From: Bryobacterales bacterium
Lineage (GTDB): Bacteria; Acidobacteriota; Terriglobia; Bryobacterales; Bryobacteraceae
Assembly (NCBI GenBank): GCA_025456495.1
Contig: JALOKO010000012.1
Coordinates: 1-20,563 of the forward strand
DNA: 20,563 nt
Direction: 5' to 3'
Part shown: positions 1 to 8,017 of the stretch, one piece after another
Numbering within the stretch: the first letter of the stretch is position 1
Layout of the letters: each line of letters begins with the position of its first letter
Program-made: the position numbers and the translations under genes
The notes under the pieces: generated by a model
The model's database searches: none
What the model saw: only the letters and a program-made list of their open reading frames with translations
Told to the model about the DNA's origin: nothing

Positions 1-1556
1 TGGGGGTGGAAGCGATCAATCAGCAGACGGCCCGCGTCGCCGCCACGATCACTGACGCGCTGAATCACCTCGGTGGGCATGCTGAGATTCATGCCGCCCT
101 CATCCGGGCACAGCACCACATGCGCGATGCGGTCCCGATAGCCAGGAACGCGCATCTGGCGATTATCCACCCAGTTCTGCATGGACTTCATGATGGCGCT
201 GGCCATGCCCTTCACTGGCCCCAGGCCGGATTTGCGGTTGCCGTCGGGATCCAGTTCAAAGCGGTTCCATAGCTCACTAAGGAGCGCGTTGTTGGTGTCG
301 GCGGCCCGGACCATCGCCTTCGCCTGCTGCTGTTTGCAGGACGGCTTCCCTTCAGTGGGATCAACGCGCGTGCGGTCCCACTCCATGAGGTTGATGGCGA
401 AGGTGGGCCAGCGCGGCAGCGGCGAGTCAAAGAAGTGGACCGGGAAGTTGCTGCAAATGCCACCGTCAGAGAACCAGCAGATCTCCGGCTGCGGAGGCTG
501 GTCTTTGCGCCCACGGTCCACGGCATAGAGCGGGACCGCGCAGAAGAGGACGGGGAAGCTCAGGCTCATGCGGGTAGCCACGATGACGGGTAGGTTGGCA
601 GCGACGGGCAAGGGCACGAATCCTTCAAAGGGGTTCTTGGATGGGCGGGGGTTGGCGACCATCCAGTCCACGACGTGCTTAGGGAACAGGCTACGGAACT
701 CGCTTTCCTTGAAGTAGAAGACCCGCTCGTCAAAGGGCAGGCGATAGGGACGACCGTGGGTGAGGCTGGTGGTCATCATTTCCAGATTGATGCGCTTGTA
801 GGTGGACGGATCCTCTGAATCCCAGAGATCGCCAAAGGTGAGGGGCGTGTCCGAGGGCTGGCCGGCGTAGCGATCCAACAGATCGGAAAGCCAAGGGATG
901 AGCGCATCGCCGCCTACCTTGGGGTTGGGCATCCCGGTGCAGAGGCCCAACATACGGGAAGAGAGGCCGGAAAGCTCGCGGTGAACGCTCCACGCAATGC
1001 CCAGCAGGAAGGTGAGCAGCAGCATGATGGCGGCGGCGAAGGCACGAGGGAGAGCGAGTAGTGGGTCGGCGCCGGGCATCAGTGCGAACCAGAAAGCGGC
1101 GCCGACGCCAAGGCTGAGTAACGTCACCAGCCAGTAGGCGCGGGCAAGGCGCGCGGGCAAGGCCAGCAGGGGTCGGCGGGCGCCAAGGAGCCCGGTGAGC
1201 ACCCCATAGATGCGGGCGAACTGCGGCTGCGGTTGAAACAGCGTGAACAGGAAGGAGCCTTTGCCGCTGGGGGAATCGTTGCCGAGTTGGGTGGGAAGCT
1301 TGGCCAACTCGTCGAAACTGTTCCGGCCGCGATGACGGCCCAGTTCGGCGGCGGCGGTGGCGGCAGCGGCGATGGCTCCGGCGGAGGTGCCGCCAATGTT
1401 GCGGAAGGTGTAGCTTTTGGCCAGTTCGCACACTGCCTTGGGGTAGACGATGCCGCTGGTGATGCCACCCTTCATGACGAGGTCACAGAAGCGGCGGGGA
1501 GAGTGAGAATCCGTGGAGGAGGAATCGGGAGTGGTGGCGGCGGCAGTGCGTTCCAT
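1..1556 (-). CDS. Patatin-like phospholipase, C-terminus cut by window edge
   Basis: An open frame of 518 codons runs from ATG 1554-1556 off the left edge without a stop. It reads as a patatin-family serine acyl-hydrolase, which would cleave acyl esters of lipids with a Ser-Asp dyad. Visible motifs are the oxyanion glycines in VMKGGITSG (residues 27-35), the nucleophile elbow GGTSAGA with Ser58, and the partner motif SDGG with Asp364. Between them, at about residues 140-190, lie two hydrophobic stretches separated by a short loop, which look like a membrane hairpin. They suggest a membrane-attached enzyme, unlike soluble patatins. An AAGGAG ribosome site nine bases upstream supports the start. 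The gene lies downstream of the ribokinase gene on the same strand, 211 bp away, with no obvious functional link. Substrate is unknown. Confidence 0.85.
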   Translation of the reverse strand, partial: MERTAAATTPDSSSTDSHSPRRFCDLVMKGGITSGIVYPKAVCELAKSYTFRNIGGTSAGAIAAAATAAAELGRHRGRNSFDELAKLPTQLGNDSPSGKGSFLFTLFQPQPQFARIYGVLTGLLGARRPLLALPARLARAYWLVTLLSLGVGAAFWFALMPGADPLLALPRAFAAAIMLLLTFLLGIAWSVHRELSGLSSRMLGLCTGMPNPKVGGDALIPWLSDLLDRYAGQPSDTPLTFGDLWDSEDPSTYKRINLEMMTTSLTHGRPYRLPFDERVFYFKESEFRSLFPKHVVDWMVANPRPSKNPFEGFVPLPVAANLPVIVATRMSLSFPVLFCAVPLYAVDRGRKDQPPQPEICWFSDGGICSNFPVHFFDSPLPRWPTFAINLMEWDRTRVDPTEGKPSCKQQQAKAMVRAADTNNALLSELWNRFELDPDGNRKSGLGPVKGMASAIMKSMQNWVDNRQMRVPGYRDRIAHVVLCPDEGGMNLSMPTEVIQRVSDRGGDAGRLLIDRFHP

Positions 1557-1767
1557 GGTGGCGCGCTCCTTCAGCGACATGCAGATGCAAGATACCGGAT
1601 GCGTCCAGGATGATCAATGCGGTCTGGCGGGCCAGCGCACCTAGTCCGCGTGGGCGGAACCCGGATACCTGGAATAGCGGCATGGTATCACCGGGAGGCT
1701 CGAAGATCGAGCGATTTCTGTGAGCCGGTGGCCTAGCCGATGAAGCGTTGGGCGCGGGTAGGCGCGG

Positions 1768-2712
1768 CTACGACGCGGGATTGGCCCGCAGCAGGGCGTC
1801 GGTATCCTCGCGGCTGGGGACGCTGGGCTGGGCGCCACGACGGGTGACCGAAAGCGCGGCGGCGGCGCAGGCAAAGCGGACGGCGGGCTGTATGTCCATG
1901 CCCTCCGCGATGGCGGCGGCCAGAGCGCCGTTGAAGGTATCGCCAGCCGCGGTGGTATCCACGGCGCGCACCGCGAACCCGGGTTCGTGAAAGCGCTGCA
2001 GGCGGTTGAGGAAGACCGCGCCCTCTGCACCCAGCTTCACAATCACTGAGCGGGGACCCAGATCCAGTAGGCGCTGGCCCATGGAGTAGGCGTCGTCGAT
2101 GGTGAGCGCCCGGGGCGTTTCCCGCAGCAACAGCGCCGCTTCCGTTTCGTTGGGCGTTAGCAGGTCAACGTGTTGGAGGATTTCGTAGGGCAAGGGCTGG
2201 GCGGGCGCGGGATCAAGGATGGTGATGAGGCGACGCTGGCGACCAAGCTCCAGGGCGGCGCCTACGGTGTCGAGTGGTGTTTCCAACTGCAGCAGGGCAA
2301 CGCGTGTCTTCCAGTAGAGGGCCTCCTGGGCGCGGATGTCGTCCGGGCTGAGGAGAGCGTTGGCGCCGGGGATGACGACGATGGAGTTCTGGCCGGAATC
2401 CGTTACCCAGATGAGCGCGGATCCGGTGGGCGCGTCATCCAGTTCGCGGATGCCCGCCGTCTCTACGCCCGCGCGGCGGACGCTATCCAGCAGCAGCGCG
2501 CCTGCGGCGTCGCGCCCCACGCAGCCCAGCATGTGTACCTCAACGCTCGCGTCGGCCATGCGACCCGCGGCCACGGCCTGGTTGGCGCCTTTGCCGCCCG
2601 GATGGATTTCCAGATGGTCGCCGGTGATGGTTTCGCCGGGCGCGGGCATGCGTGGCACGGTGGCCACGTAGTCGCAATTCAAACTGCCGATTACCAGGAT
2701 TCCACCCGCCAT
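1768..2712 (-). CDS. rbsK: Ribokinase-type PfkB family carbohydrate kinase
   Basis: The product, about 314 residues, is a cytoplasmic PfkB-family kinase, most like ribokinase, which phosphorylates D-ribose to ribose 5-phosphate with ATP. The N-terminal ILVIGSLNCDYV strand, the sugar-binding motif GGKGAN (about residues 39-44) and the C-terminal DTTAAGDTFNGAL signature with catalytic Asp258 are all present, and length matches the family. I chose ATG 2710-2712 because GGAGG lies 11 bases upstream of it. The alternative ATG three codons earlier (2719-2721) would leave only two bases to the same site. No ribose transporter or LacI regulator is next to it, so the exact sugar is inferred. Its start lies about 60 bp downstream of the dnaB stop, so it could share that transcript. 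Confidence 0.88.
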   Translation of the reverse strand: MAGGILVIGSLNCDYVATVPRMPAPGETITGDHLEIHPGGKGANQAVAAGRMADASVEVHMLGCVGRDAAGALLLDSVRRAGVETAGIRELDDAPTGSALIWVTDSGQNSIVVIPGANALLSPDDIRAQEALYWKTRVALLQLETPLDTVGAALELGRQRRLITILDPAPAQPLPYEILQHVDLLTPNETEAALLLRETPRALTIDDAYSMGQRLLDLGPRSVIVKLGAEGAVFLNRLQRFHEPGFAVRAVDTTAAGDTFNGALAAAIAEGMDIQPAVRFACAAAALSVTRRGAQPSVPSREDTDALLRANPAS

Positions 2713-2774
2713 GGAACGCATCGCCTCCGCAGGCTTGAGCGTACCAAAGCCGCGCTTGGGCTGGGTCGCACTGG

Positions 2775-4193
2775 CTAGTAGCCGTCGTCGAAGGGAGGGG
2801 CGTCGTCACCGTAGTCCCCCTGGGGCGGGGCGTCGCCTTCCACCGGAAGGTCGCTGGTGTAGTTCTCGAAACGCGTGAACTGGTTTAGGAACACCAACTG
2901 GATGGTCTTGGTGGGTCCGCTGCGCTGCTTGGCGATGATGAACTCGGCCTTTCCACGAAGGTCGGCTTTGTCGCGCTTGTAGTATTCCTCGCGGAAGAGG
3001 AAGCCCACGACATCGGCGTCCTGCTCAATGCTGCCCGATTCGCGCAGGTCACTGAGTTGCGGACGGTGGTCGCCCTGCCGGGTTTCGGGGGCGCGGCTCA
3101 GCTGCGACAGCACGATGAACGGGACGTTGAGCTCCTTTGCCAGCAGCTTGAGGTTGCGCGATAACTGGCTGACTTCCTGCACGCGGTTCTCGGTTTTGCC
3201 GCGGACGCTCATCAACTGCAGGTAGTCCACCACCACCAGGTCCAGGCCGCGCTCGGCCTTCACGCGGCGGAGCTTGGAATGCATATCCATGAGGTTGATG
3301 CCGGAGGAATCGTCCAGCAGCAGGTTGGTTTCCGATAGCTCATGGGCGGCCAATTGCAGGCGACGCAGGTCGTCCTTCTTGAGGGCGCGGGCCATGTAGG
3401 CCTGCCCATCCACGCGGGCCTGCGAACACAACAAGCGGGTGAGCAGGCTCTCATTGGACATTTCCAGAGAGAACACCGCCACGGTCTTCTGCAGCTTGGT
3501 GGCGACGTGGCTGGCGATGTTCAGCGCGAAGGCCGTCTTGCCCATGGCGGGACGGGCGGCAATGATGATCAATTGGCCGCCACGCAGGCCGCCGGTGGCT
3601 TCGTCCAGTTTGGTGAAACCGGTGCTGAGCCCGGCCACGCGGTTCTCTGGATCCAGCATGGCGTCCATGCCGCCGGGGTAACTGAGGATGATGTCCCGTG
3701 TGGACTTCAACGAATCGGACGCCTGGTTCTCTGTGCTGAGCTTCAGCAGGTCCTCTTCGGCCTCGGCCAGCAGCAGGTCCGGGTCGTCCTCGCCCTTCAT
3801 GCAACGGTCAATGACGTTCTGGGACGAGTAAATGATGCGCCGCAGCGTGGACTGCTTGCGGACGATCCTCACATAGCTTTCGATGTTGAAGATGGGGGGC
3901 AGGTCATCGTCCAGCGACACCAGGTAGGTGAGGCCATCACAGGATTCATACCAGCCGCGGCGGCGCAGTTCGTTGGCCACGGTGATGCGGTCGATCCTCT
4001 CGTTGCGTTCGTAGAGGTCAGTCATCACCGTGAAGATGCGCTGGTGCTTTTCGATGCTGAAGTCGTCGGGGCGCAGGACGGCGGCGGCCTGGACGTAGGT
4101 GGCTTCGTTCAGCAGGACACAGCCCAGGACGAGCTTTTCGATATCGACTCTGGCGGGGAGGCCCTTTTCGTAGGTGACCGATGGCTGCTGCAT
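2775..4193 (-). CDS. dnaB: Replicative DNA helicase DnaB
   Basis: This 472-residue protein is the hexameric helicase that unwinds DNA at the replication fork and contacts primase and the loader. The N-terminal DnaB domain covers about residues 15-118 and contains the family pattern LGCVLLNEATYVQAAAVL. The C-terminal RecA-like ATPase domain follows from about residue 185. It holds Walker A in ARPAMGKTAF (Lys219), the SLEMS segment, Walker B in LDLVVVDYLQLM and the conserved IVLSQLSR and LSDLRESGSIEQDAD motifs. Length is normal and no intein is present. The C-terminus is an acidic Pro/Asp-rich tail. No strong ribosome site is seen before the ATG. The upstream gap holds DnaA-box-like sequences, which could couple its expression to DnaA; that is inference. 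Confidence 0.98.
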   Translation of the reverse strand: MQQPSVTYEKGLPARVDIEKLVLGCVLLNEATYVQAAAVLRPDDFSIEKHQRIFTVMTDLYERNERIDRITVANELRRRGWYESCDGLTYLVSLDDDLPPIFNIESYVRIVRKQSTLRRIIYSSQNVIDRCMKGEDDPDLLLAEAEEDLLKLSTENQASDSLKSTRDIILSYPGGMDAMLDPENRVAGLSTGFTKLDEATGGLRGGQLIIIAARPAMGKTAFALNIASHVATKLQKTVAVFSLEMSNESLLTRLLCSQARVDGQAYMARALKKDDLRRLQLAAHELSETNLLLDDSSGINLMDMHSKLRRVKAERGLDLVVVDYLQLMSVRGKTENRVQEVSQLSRNLKLLAKELNVPFIVLSQLSRAPETRQGDHRPQLSDLRESGSIEQDADVVGFLFREEYYKRDKADLRGKAEFIIAKQRSGPTKTIQLVFLNQFTRFENYTSDLPVEGDAPPQGDYGDDAPPFDDGY

Positions 4194-4443
4194 AGCGGGC
4201 GACGACTCTTCAGATTTTCAGGGAAGCGGCGGGCTGGCGCAAGCGCGTGCTGAAACAGGACCGGGAAGGAATGTCGTGGTGGAAAATTGCCGCCACCTGC
4301 CCTTGTGGATGCAGACTACGGGGGAAACCCTTAGGAACCCGTAGGGTTGGCGGAAAGCGGGAAAGGGAAATTATCAACATTTCCACAGCCATGGGCGGCA
4401 TATTGTGGAAAAACTTTCTGTGGATATCGAAGCAGAAACCCGT
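4194..4443. promoter_or_regulatory. dnaB upstream region with DnaA-box-like cluster
   Basis: This 250-bp gap lies between flgJ (which ends at 4444) and the dnaB start, and presumably holds the dnaB promoter. Comparison by eye with the DnaA box TTATCCACA finds five related 9-mers. TGTGGATGC (4304-4312) and ATTTCCACA (4379-4387) each have two mismatches. TTATCAACA (4371-4379), TGTGGAAAA (4404-4412) and TGTGGATAT (4419-4427) each have one, the last two on the opposite strand. The stretch 4361-4440 is clearly more AT-rich than its surroundings. A small AACCC-GTA-GGGTT hairpin sits at 4336-4348. I could not identify a convincing -35/-10 pair. It may be DnaA control of dnaB, a DnaA-titration site or an origin-related element. 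Confidence 0.45.
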
Positions 4444-4848
4444 TTAGCGGACGGGCGAGATGGCAGTTGGCGCCGTCGGCGTGGCAGTGGATGCGGATCC
4501 AGCTTGCTGCATATCGCGCAGGATGACCGGCGCGAACTGCGCGGCCAGGCCCATGCCCCCTCCGGCGGTGAGGGCGCGGGCGAGGAATTGTTCGCCCATC
4601 TCGGCGACGCTTTCCGAGGTGGAATCAGCATCCTCCCCCAGCCAGCCGCCCCCGGCCATACGGGCGGACTTGATGACCTCTTCGATGAGCAGTGATTCAA
4701 ACTGCCTGGCAACCTGAAAGGCCTGTTCACGGGCGTCGTCCACCTGACGCAAGGCGTCTGCATCCATCAGCGGCGCGCTGCGCACACGGGACGGCGTGTC
4801 CAGCGCAGACCCGGCGATGGCGACGGTAGGCTGCAGATGAGTGGTCAT
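4444..4848 (-). CDS. flgJ: Rod-binding protein, FlgJ N-terminal type
   Basis: The 134-residue product resembles the N-terminal rod-binding domain of FlgJ, which acts as a scaffold for rod assembly in the periplasm. The diagnostic helix is ARQFESLLIEEVIKSAR (about residues 47-63), followed by the glycine-rich MAGGGWLGEDADSTSESVAEMGEQF segment and a GGGMGLAAQFAP stretch. The C-terminal muramidase domain of enterobacterial FlgJ is absent, as in many other phyla where a separate enzyme cuts the wall. An AGGGG ribosome site lies about six bases before the ATG. It is the last gene of the minus-strand flagellar operon, 78 bp after flgI. The final 30 residues are Ala/Thr/Pro-rich. Confidence 0.86.
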   Translation of the reverse strand: MTTHLQPTVAIAGSALDTPSRVRSAPLMDADALRQVDDAREQAFQVARQFESLLIEEVIKSARMAGGGWLGEDADSTSESVAEMGEQFLARALTAGGGMGLAAQFAPVILRDMQQAGSASTATPTAPTAISPVR

Positions 4849-4926
4849 TGTTTCCCCTTGGTGAGATGCGGAAATGCGGCGGAAGATTGCTCAGTTGGGG
4901 GAGAGGAGGGGCGCAAGGCGCGCAAG

Positions 4927-6066
4927 CTACAGCACTTCAAGTTCTGCCTCCAGTGCTCCCGCGGCCTTCAGCGCCTGCAGGATGGAGATGATGTCGCGCG
5001 CGGTGACGCCAATGGCATTCAGGGCGCGGACAAGGTCGTCGACAGTGGCATCCTTGCCTAGGGCGACGTGGCGTGCGCGCTCCTCGCGGACGTTGACGTT
5101 GACGTCGGGCACCACCTGGGTGCTGCCCTGGCCGAAGGGGTTGGGCTGAGACACTTCAAAGCGGGTTTGCACTTCGACACTCAAGCTGCCGTGCATGATG
5201 GCGGCGGGCGCGATGCGTACCTGAGAACCCACCACTACGGTGCCCGTGCGTTCATTGACGACGATGCGGGCGATGGCATCCGTTTCGATGCTGAGCGCCT
5301 GCAGTTCGGCGACGAAGGCGGCGGCGCCACCGGGGATGTCAGCCGGCGGAGTGACTGTCACCATTGCCGGGTTCGCAGCCACGGCCACGGGAGTCTCTCC
5401 GTTCTTGAACTTGGCGTTGATGGCGGTGGCAATGCGGGCGGCGTTAGCGAAGTCTGCTGAGCGCAGTTGCAGGCGGACCTCAGTGGTGGGCATCACCGAC
5501 GGCGCGGGGCGTTCCACGATACCGCCCGCCGGAACCCGGCCGGTGTTGGGATGGTTCAGCGTGGAGATGGTGCCCAGCGCGGGCCGCCCGGCGGCAAAGC
5601 CTCCGGTGAGCACCGCGCCTTGCGAGAGCGCATAGACCTGGCCGTCCACCCCACGCAAGGGCGTCAGCAGCAGCACACCGCCATGGATGTTGGTGGCGTC
5701 GCCCATGGCGGCCACGGTGACATCAATCTTCGTGCCCGGTTGCGCGAAGGCGGGCAAGGTGGCGGTGACCATCACCGCTGCCGTGTTGGTGACACGCAGA
5801 AAGGCCTGCGGCACGGTGAGGCCCATGCGGTCAAGCAAATTGCGGATGGTCTGGATAGTGAACTGGGTCTGGAAGCGGTCGCCCGACCCCGCCAGGCCCA
5901 CCACCAATCCGTAGCCGATGAGCTGGTTGTCGCGGATGCCCTCAATTTCGGCGAGATCCTTGATGCGGGTTTCGCTGCGCAACTGTCCAGCGGCAAACAG
6001 CAGCAGCAGGAGGGCCAGCGTCATGGCGGCAAGCGGCGCAAGTGGCGATTTGGATTGAGCGCCCAT
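4927..6066 (-). CDS. flgI: Flagellar P-ring protein FlgI
   Basis: The 379-residue product is FlgI, which builds the periplasmic P-ring around the rod at the peptidoglycan layer. The N-terminus has a long hydrophobic core (about residues 13-27) fitting a Sec signal peptide. It is followed by the hallmark RIKDLAEIEGIRDNQLIGYGLVVGLAGSGD at about residues 33-62. Later conserved stretches include VTVAAMGDATNIHGGVLLLTPL and IVVNERTGTVVVGSQVRIAP. Length matches the family. The start follows the flgH stop by 8 bp and has AGGA seven bases upstream, so the two genes are co-translated or nearly so. The P-ring needs the FlgA chaperone, encoded two genes upstream. Confidence 0.98.
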   Translation of the reverse strand: MGAQSKSPLAPLAAMTLALLLLLFAAGQLRSETRIKDLAEIEGIRDNQLIGYGLVVGLAGSGDRFQTQFTIQTIRNLLDRMGLTVPQAFLRVTNTAAVMVTATLPAFAQPGTKIDVTVAAMGDATNIHGGVLLLTPLRGVDGQVYALSQGAVLTGGFAAGRPALGTISTLNHPNTGRVPAGGIVERPAPSVMPTTEVRLQLRSADFANAARIATAINAKFKNGETPVAVAANPAMVTVTPPADIPGGAAAFVAELQALSIETDAIARIVVNERTGTVVVGSQVRIAPAAIMHGSLSVEVQTRFEVSQPNPFGQGSTQVVPDVNVNVREERARHVALGKDATVDDLVRALNAIGVTARDIISILQALKAAGALEAELEVL

Positions 6067-6074
6067 CGTAAATC

Positions 6075-6833
6075 CTAGAGGGGCAGGAACTTGCCGAAGA
6101 GGCTCACCAGGAAGTTGGGCTTCTTGATGGCGTCGGCGACAATACCCTGTCCGTTGACGGTGACTTCCAGTTGCGTGATGCGATCGCTGGTAACGGTGTT
6201 GGCTCTGCCCAGGTCCACCGTACGAATCACGCCGCGCACCTTCACCTCTTGTTGTTCGGCATTGATGCCCACACGCTTTATGCCCTCGATGGCCAAACTT
6301 CCATTTGGAAGTACGTGAGTCACGCGGGCGCTCATGGTAGTGGAGACGGCAACCTGGCGGCTGGTGGCGCCTTCGGCATCCAGTGAGTTCACGCCATGGA
6401 TACCAATCATGTTGTTCAGGAAACTGCCAGGCGCCTGGGCTCCGAAGAGGCCGTCGAAGCCTGCTTTGGCGCGCGTGGTGCGTTCGGTGGCGGTGGTGCC
6501 GGAGGTGACTGAGCTGGCGCGCTCCACCACCAGGATGGTGACCACGTCATCGACGGAGGTGGCGCGCACGTCGCGGGCGAGGTCCGCCATCAAGCCACCG
6601 GTGAGCACAATGCTGCCGGGCGAGGCGAAGGCCGGGGCCTGCGCCTGCCGCGCCAATGCTTCCTCCAGGTAGAGATCGAGGGGCGTCTTTTCGGGTTCCG
6701 CGCCCTTCTTCTTTTTTTGTGCAAGGGCGTTGGGCTGGGCACAGGCCAGCAGCAGCAACGCGGCCAGCAGCAGGCGAAAGGCCCGGGCGGCCCGGGAACG
6801 GCTTCGGGGAAATGCGGGGGTGGATGTCATCAC
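6075..6833 (-). CDS. flgH: Flagellar L-ring protein FlgH
   Basis: The 252-residue product is FlgH, which forms the outer-membrane L-ring bushing around the distal rod. The N-terminus has a basic segment, a leucine-rich core and LLAC at residues 28-31, which fits a lipoprotein signal with Cys31 as the lipidated residue. A lysine run (KKKK) follows. The family core is clear: GSIVLTGGLMADLARDVRATSVDDVVTILV, the VTHVLPNGSLAIEGIKRVGINAEQQEVKVRGVIR region and a C-terminal VKLFGKFL-like end (VSLFGKFLPL). It lies between flgA (48 bp upstream) and flgI (8 bp downstream) in the usual flgA-flgH-flgI order. A second in-frame ATG immediately follows the first, so the start could be one codon later. Confidence 0.97.
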   Translation of the reverse strand: MMTSTPAFPRSRSRAARAFRLLLAALLLLACAQPNALAQKKKKGAEPEKTPLDLYLEEALARQAQAPAFASPGSIVLTGGLMADLARDVRATSVDDVVTILVVERASSVTSGTTATERTTRAKAGFDGLFGAQAPGSFLNNMIGIHGVNSLDAEGATSRQVAVSTTMSARVTHVLPNGSLAIEGIKRVGINAEQQEVKVRGVIRTVDLGRANTVTSDRITQLEVTVNGQGIVADAIKKPNFLVSLFGKFLPL

Positions 6834-6881
6834 TGCCTCTCAATGGGACGATGCCTGTGGCTAAGGACTCCTGCGAATTCG

Positions 6882-7943
6882 CTAGCGGGTTGGTGGACTG
6901 CCACGCCCTGCATCCAGGATGAGGGCGCCGTTGGTGGTAATCAGAGCCTGCAGTCGCTGGCCGCGGACAGTGCCCGTGGCGCTGTTCCCGGGCCGGACGG
7001 CGCGCACCCAGATGGACTCGCCCGCCGCGCCGGCCTGTTCGGTCACGACGGGCAACGTGAGGGTAACGCCCCCGCTGCGGATGATGAGGTCGGCGCGGTC
7101 ACCGCGTTGCAGAGTGGGCTGGCGGGAGAACTGGTCCTGGCGCAGCCAGGCACCGGGGGAAACATCACGGGCCAATTGCAGTGCGGCTCGCGCTGCTTCG
7201 TTGGGGAGTTCAGCCAGTGTCTCCTGCAGCACCGCAGCCGCATCGCAGGGAACGGTTTCGACGGCGTCCGCGCTGAGGGGCTGCCCACGCTTGACGGCGC
7301 GCTTCCAACGGGCGCAGGGCTGTTGACGATGCAAGGCGACGCGCGCCCAGATCGCAACGCTGCGTCCCTGCTCATACTCAATGGACCCGCGCCAGAGCAC
7401 GTCGCGGGCGCCCTTGGCTGGGGGGACCGCGCCCTTGCGGGGCATGCGCAGGGTCCCCAGGGGGAACTCCCCTTCCTGCCACGAGAGCACCTCGGCCCCG
7501 GGGCCGCCGGTGACCGGCAACTCTAACGCCGCGCGGAAGGCGTCCGCGTGAAGGCGGGTGGTTGCGCGGACAATGCACAGGGGCGCGGTGTCCACGGTGG
7601 CGGCATCCTCGTCGTTTTGGGGAGGCGCAATGTGGCGCGTCTCGCCGGGCGCGGGCGTATAGCCTAAGTCCGTTTCCGGGGCGAGTGCCGCGAAGCGCCG
7701 GTCGCCCGATGCCAGATCGCCAGCAAGGATCCGGGCGCCTTGGACAGGCAGGCAACCGCCTGCAGCCGGATGCGGATGATGGGCCGGGTGCGGATGATGG
7801 GCCGGATGCGGGGCCTGGTCAACCGGGACCGCCTTGGCGGGAACCGCGGAGGCCGCCAGGAACCACGCCACCAGCGTCCACCAGCCAACCCGGCAGGCGC
7901 GCCTTTGCCACCGTCTTGCCCCTTGCTCTGGCGTCGTCAACAC
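6882..7943 (-). CDS. flgA: Flagella basal body P-ring formation protein FlgA
   Basis: FlgA is the periplasmic chaperone for P-ring assembly. This 353-residue version starts at GTG 7941-7943, with GGGAG about ten bases upstream. A signal peptide with a Trp-rich core ends near AKA (about residue 37). A Pro/His repeat region (about residues 43-60) and a variable domain follow. The C-terminal part carries the SAF-like chaperone domain, seen as RAVKRGQPLSADAVETVPCD, then SPGAWLRQDQF, then LQRGDRADLIIRSGGVTLTLPVVTEQAGAAGE and the family-typical end VRPGNSATGTVRGQRLQALI. It is longer than compact FlgA proteins, mainly through the N-terminal half. Its place between flgG and flgH is usual for non-enteric flagellar clusters. 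Confidence 0.92.
   Translation of the reverse strand: MLTTPEQGARRWQRRACRVGWWTLVAWFLAASAVPAKAVPVDQAPHPAHHPHPAHHPHPAAGGCLPVQGARILAGDLASGDRRFAALAPETDLGYTPAPGETRHIAPPQNDEDAATVDTAPLCIVRATTRLHADAFRAALELPVTGGPGAEVLSWQEGEFPLGTLRMPRKGAVPPAKGARDVLWRGSIEYEQGRSVAIWARVALHRQQPCARWKRAVKRGQPLSADAVETVPCDAAAVLQETLAELPNEAARAALQLARDVSPGAWLRQDQFSRQPTLQRGDRADLIIRSGGVTLTLPVVTEQAGAAGESIWVRAVRPGNSATGTVRGQRLQALITTNGALILDAGRGSPPTR
7768..7815. repeat. 18-bp tandem repeat in flgA (His/Pro segment)
   Basis: Two full units of GGATGCGGATGATGGGCC-type sequence (7768-7785 and 7786-7803, one mismatch) and a partial third (7804-7815) lie inside flgA. On the minus strand they encode alternating His, Pro and Ala just after the signal peptide. 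The unit is six codons, so copy-number change would keep the frame. Clustered histidines could bind metal, but nothing shows that they do. Confidence 0.85.
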
Positions 7944-8017
7944 CGCTTACTGCTCCCTTTCCGCGAAGCGCCGCGCGTTCCGTGCGACGCCATCTGGTTT
8001 TCCGATTGCGGGTCGCC

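Noticed and set aside
730..1431. Minus-strand 233-codon frame rich in Arg, His and Pro
   Set aside because: It is a shifted frame of the patatin-like gene, which has clear catalytic motifs in its own frame.
1698..1712. GCTCG-AAGAT-CGAGC hairpin between the ribokinase and patatin genes, considered as terminator
   Set aside because: The stem is only five pairs and no T-run follows in the direction of transcription.
4336..4348. AACCC-GTA-GGGTT hairpin downstream of flgJ, considered as terminator
   Set aside because: Short stem, no T-run, about 100 bp past the flgJ stop; not enough to call.
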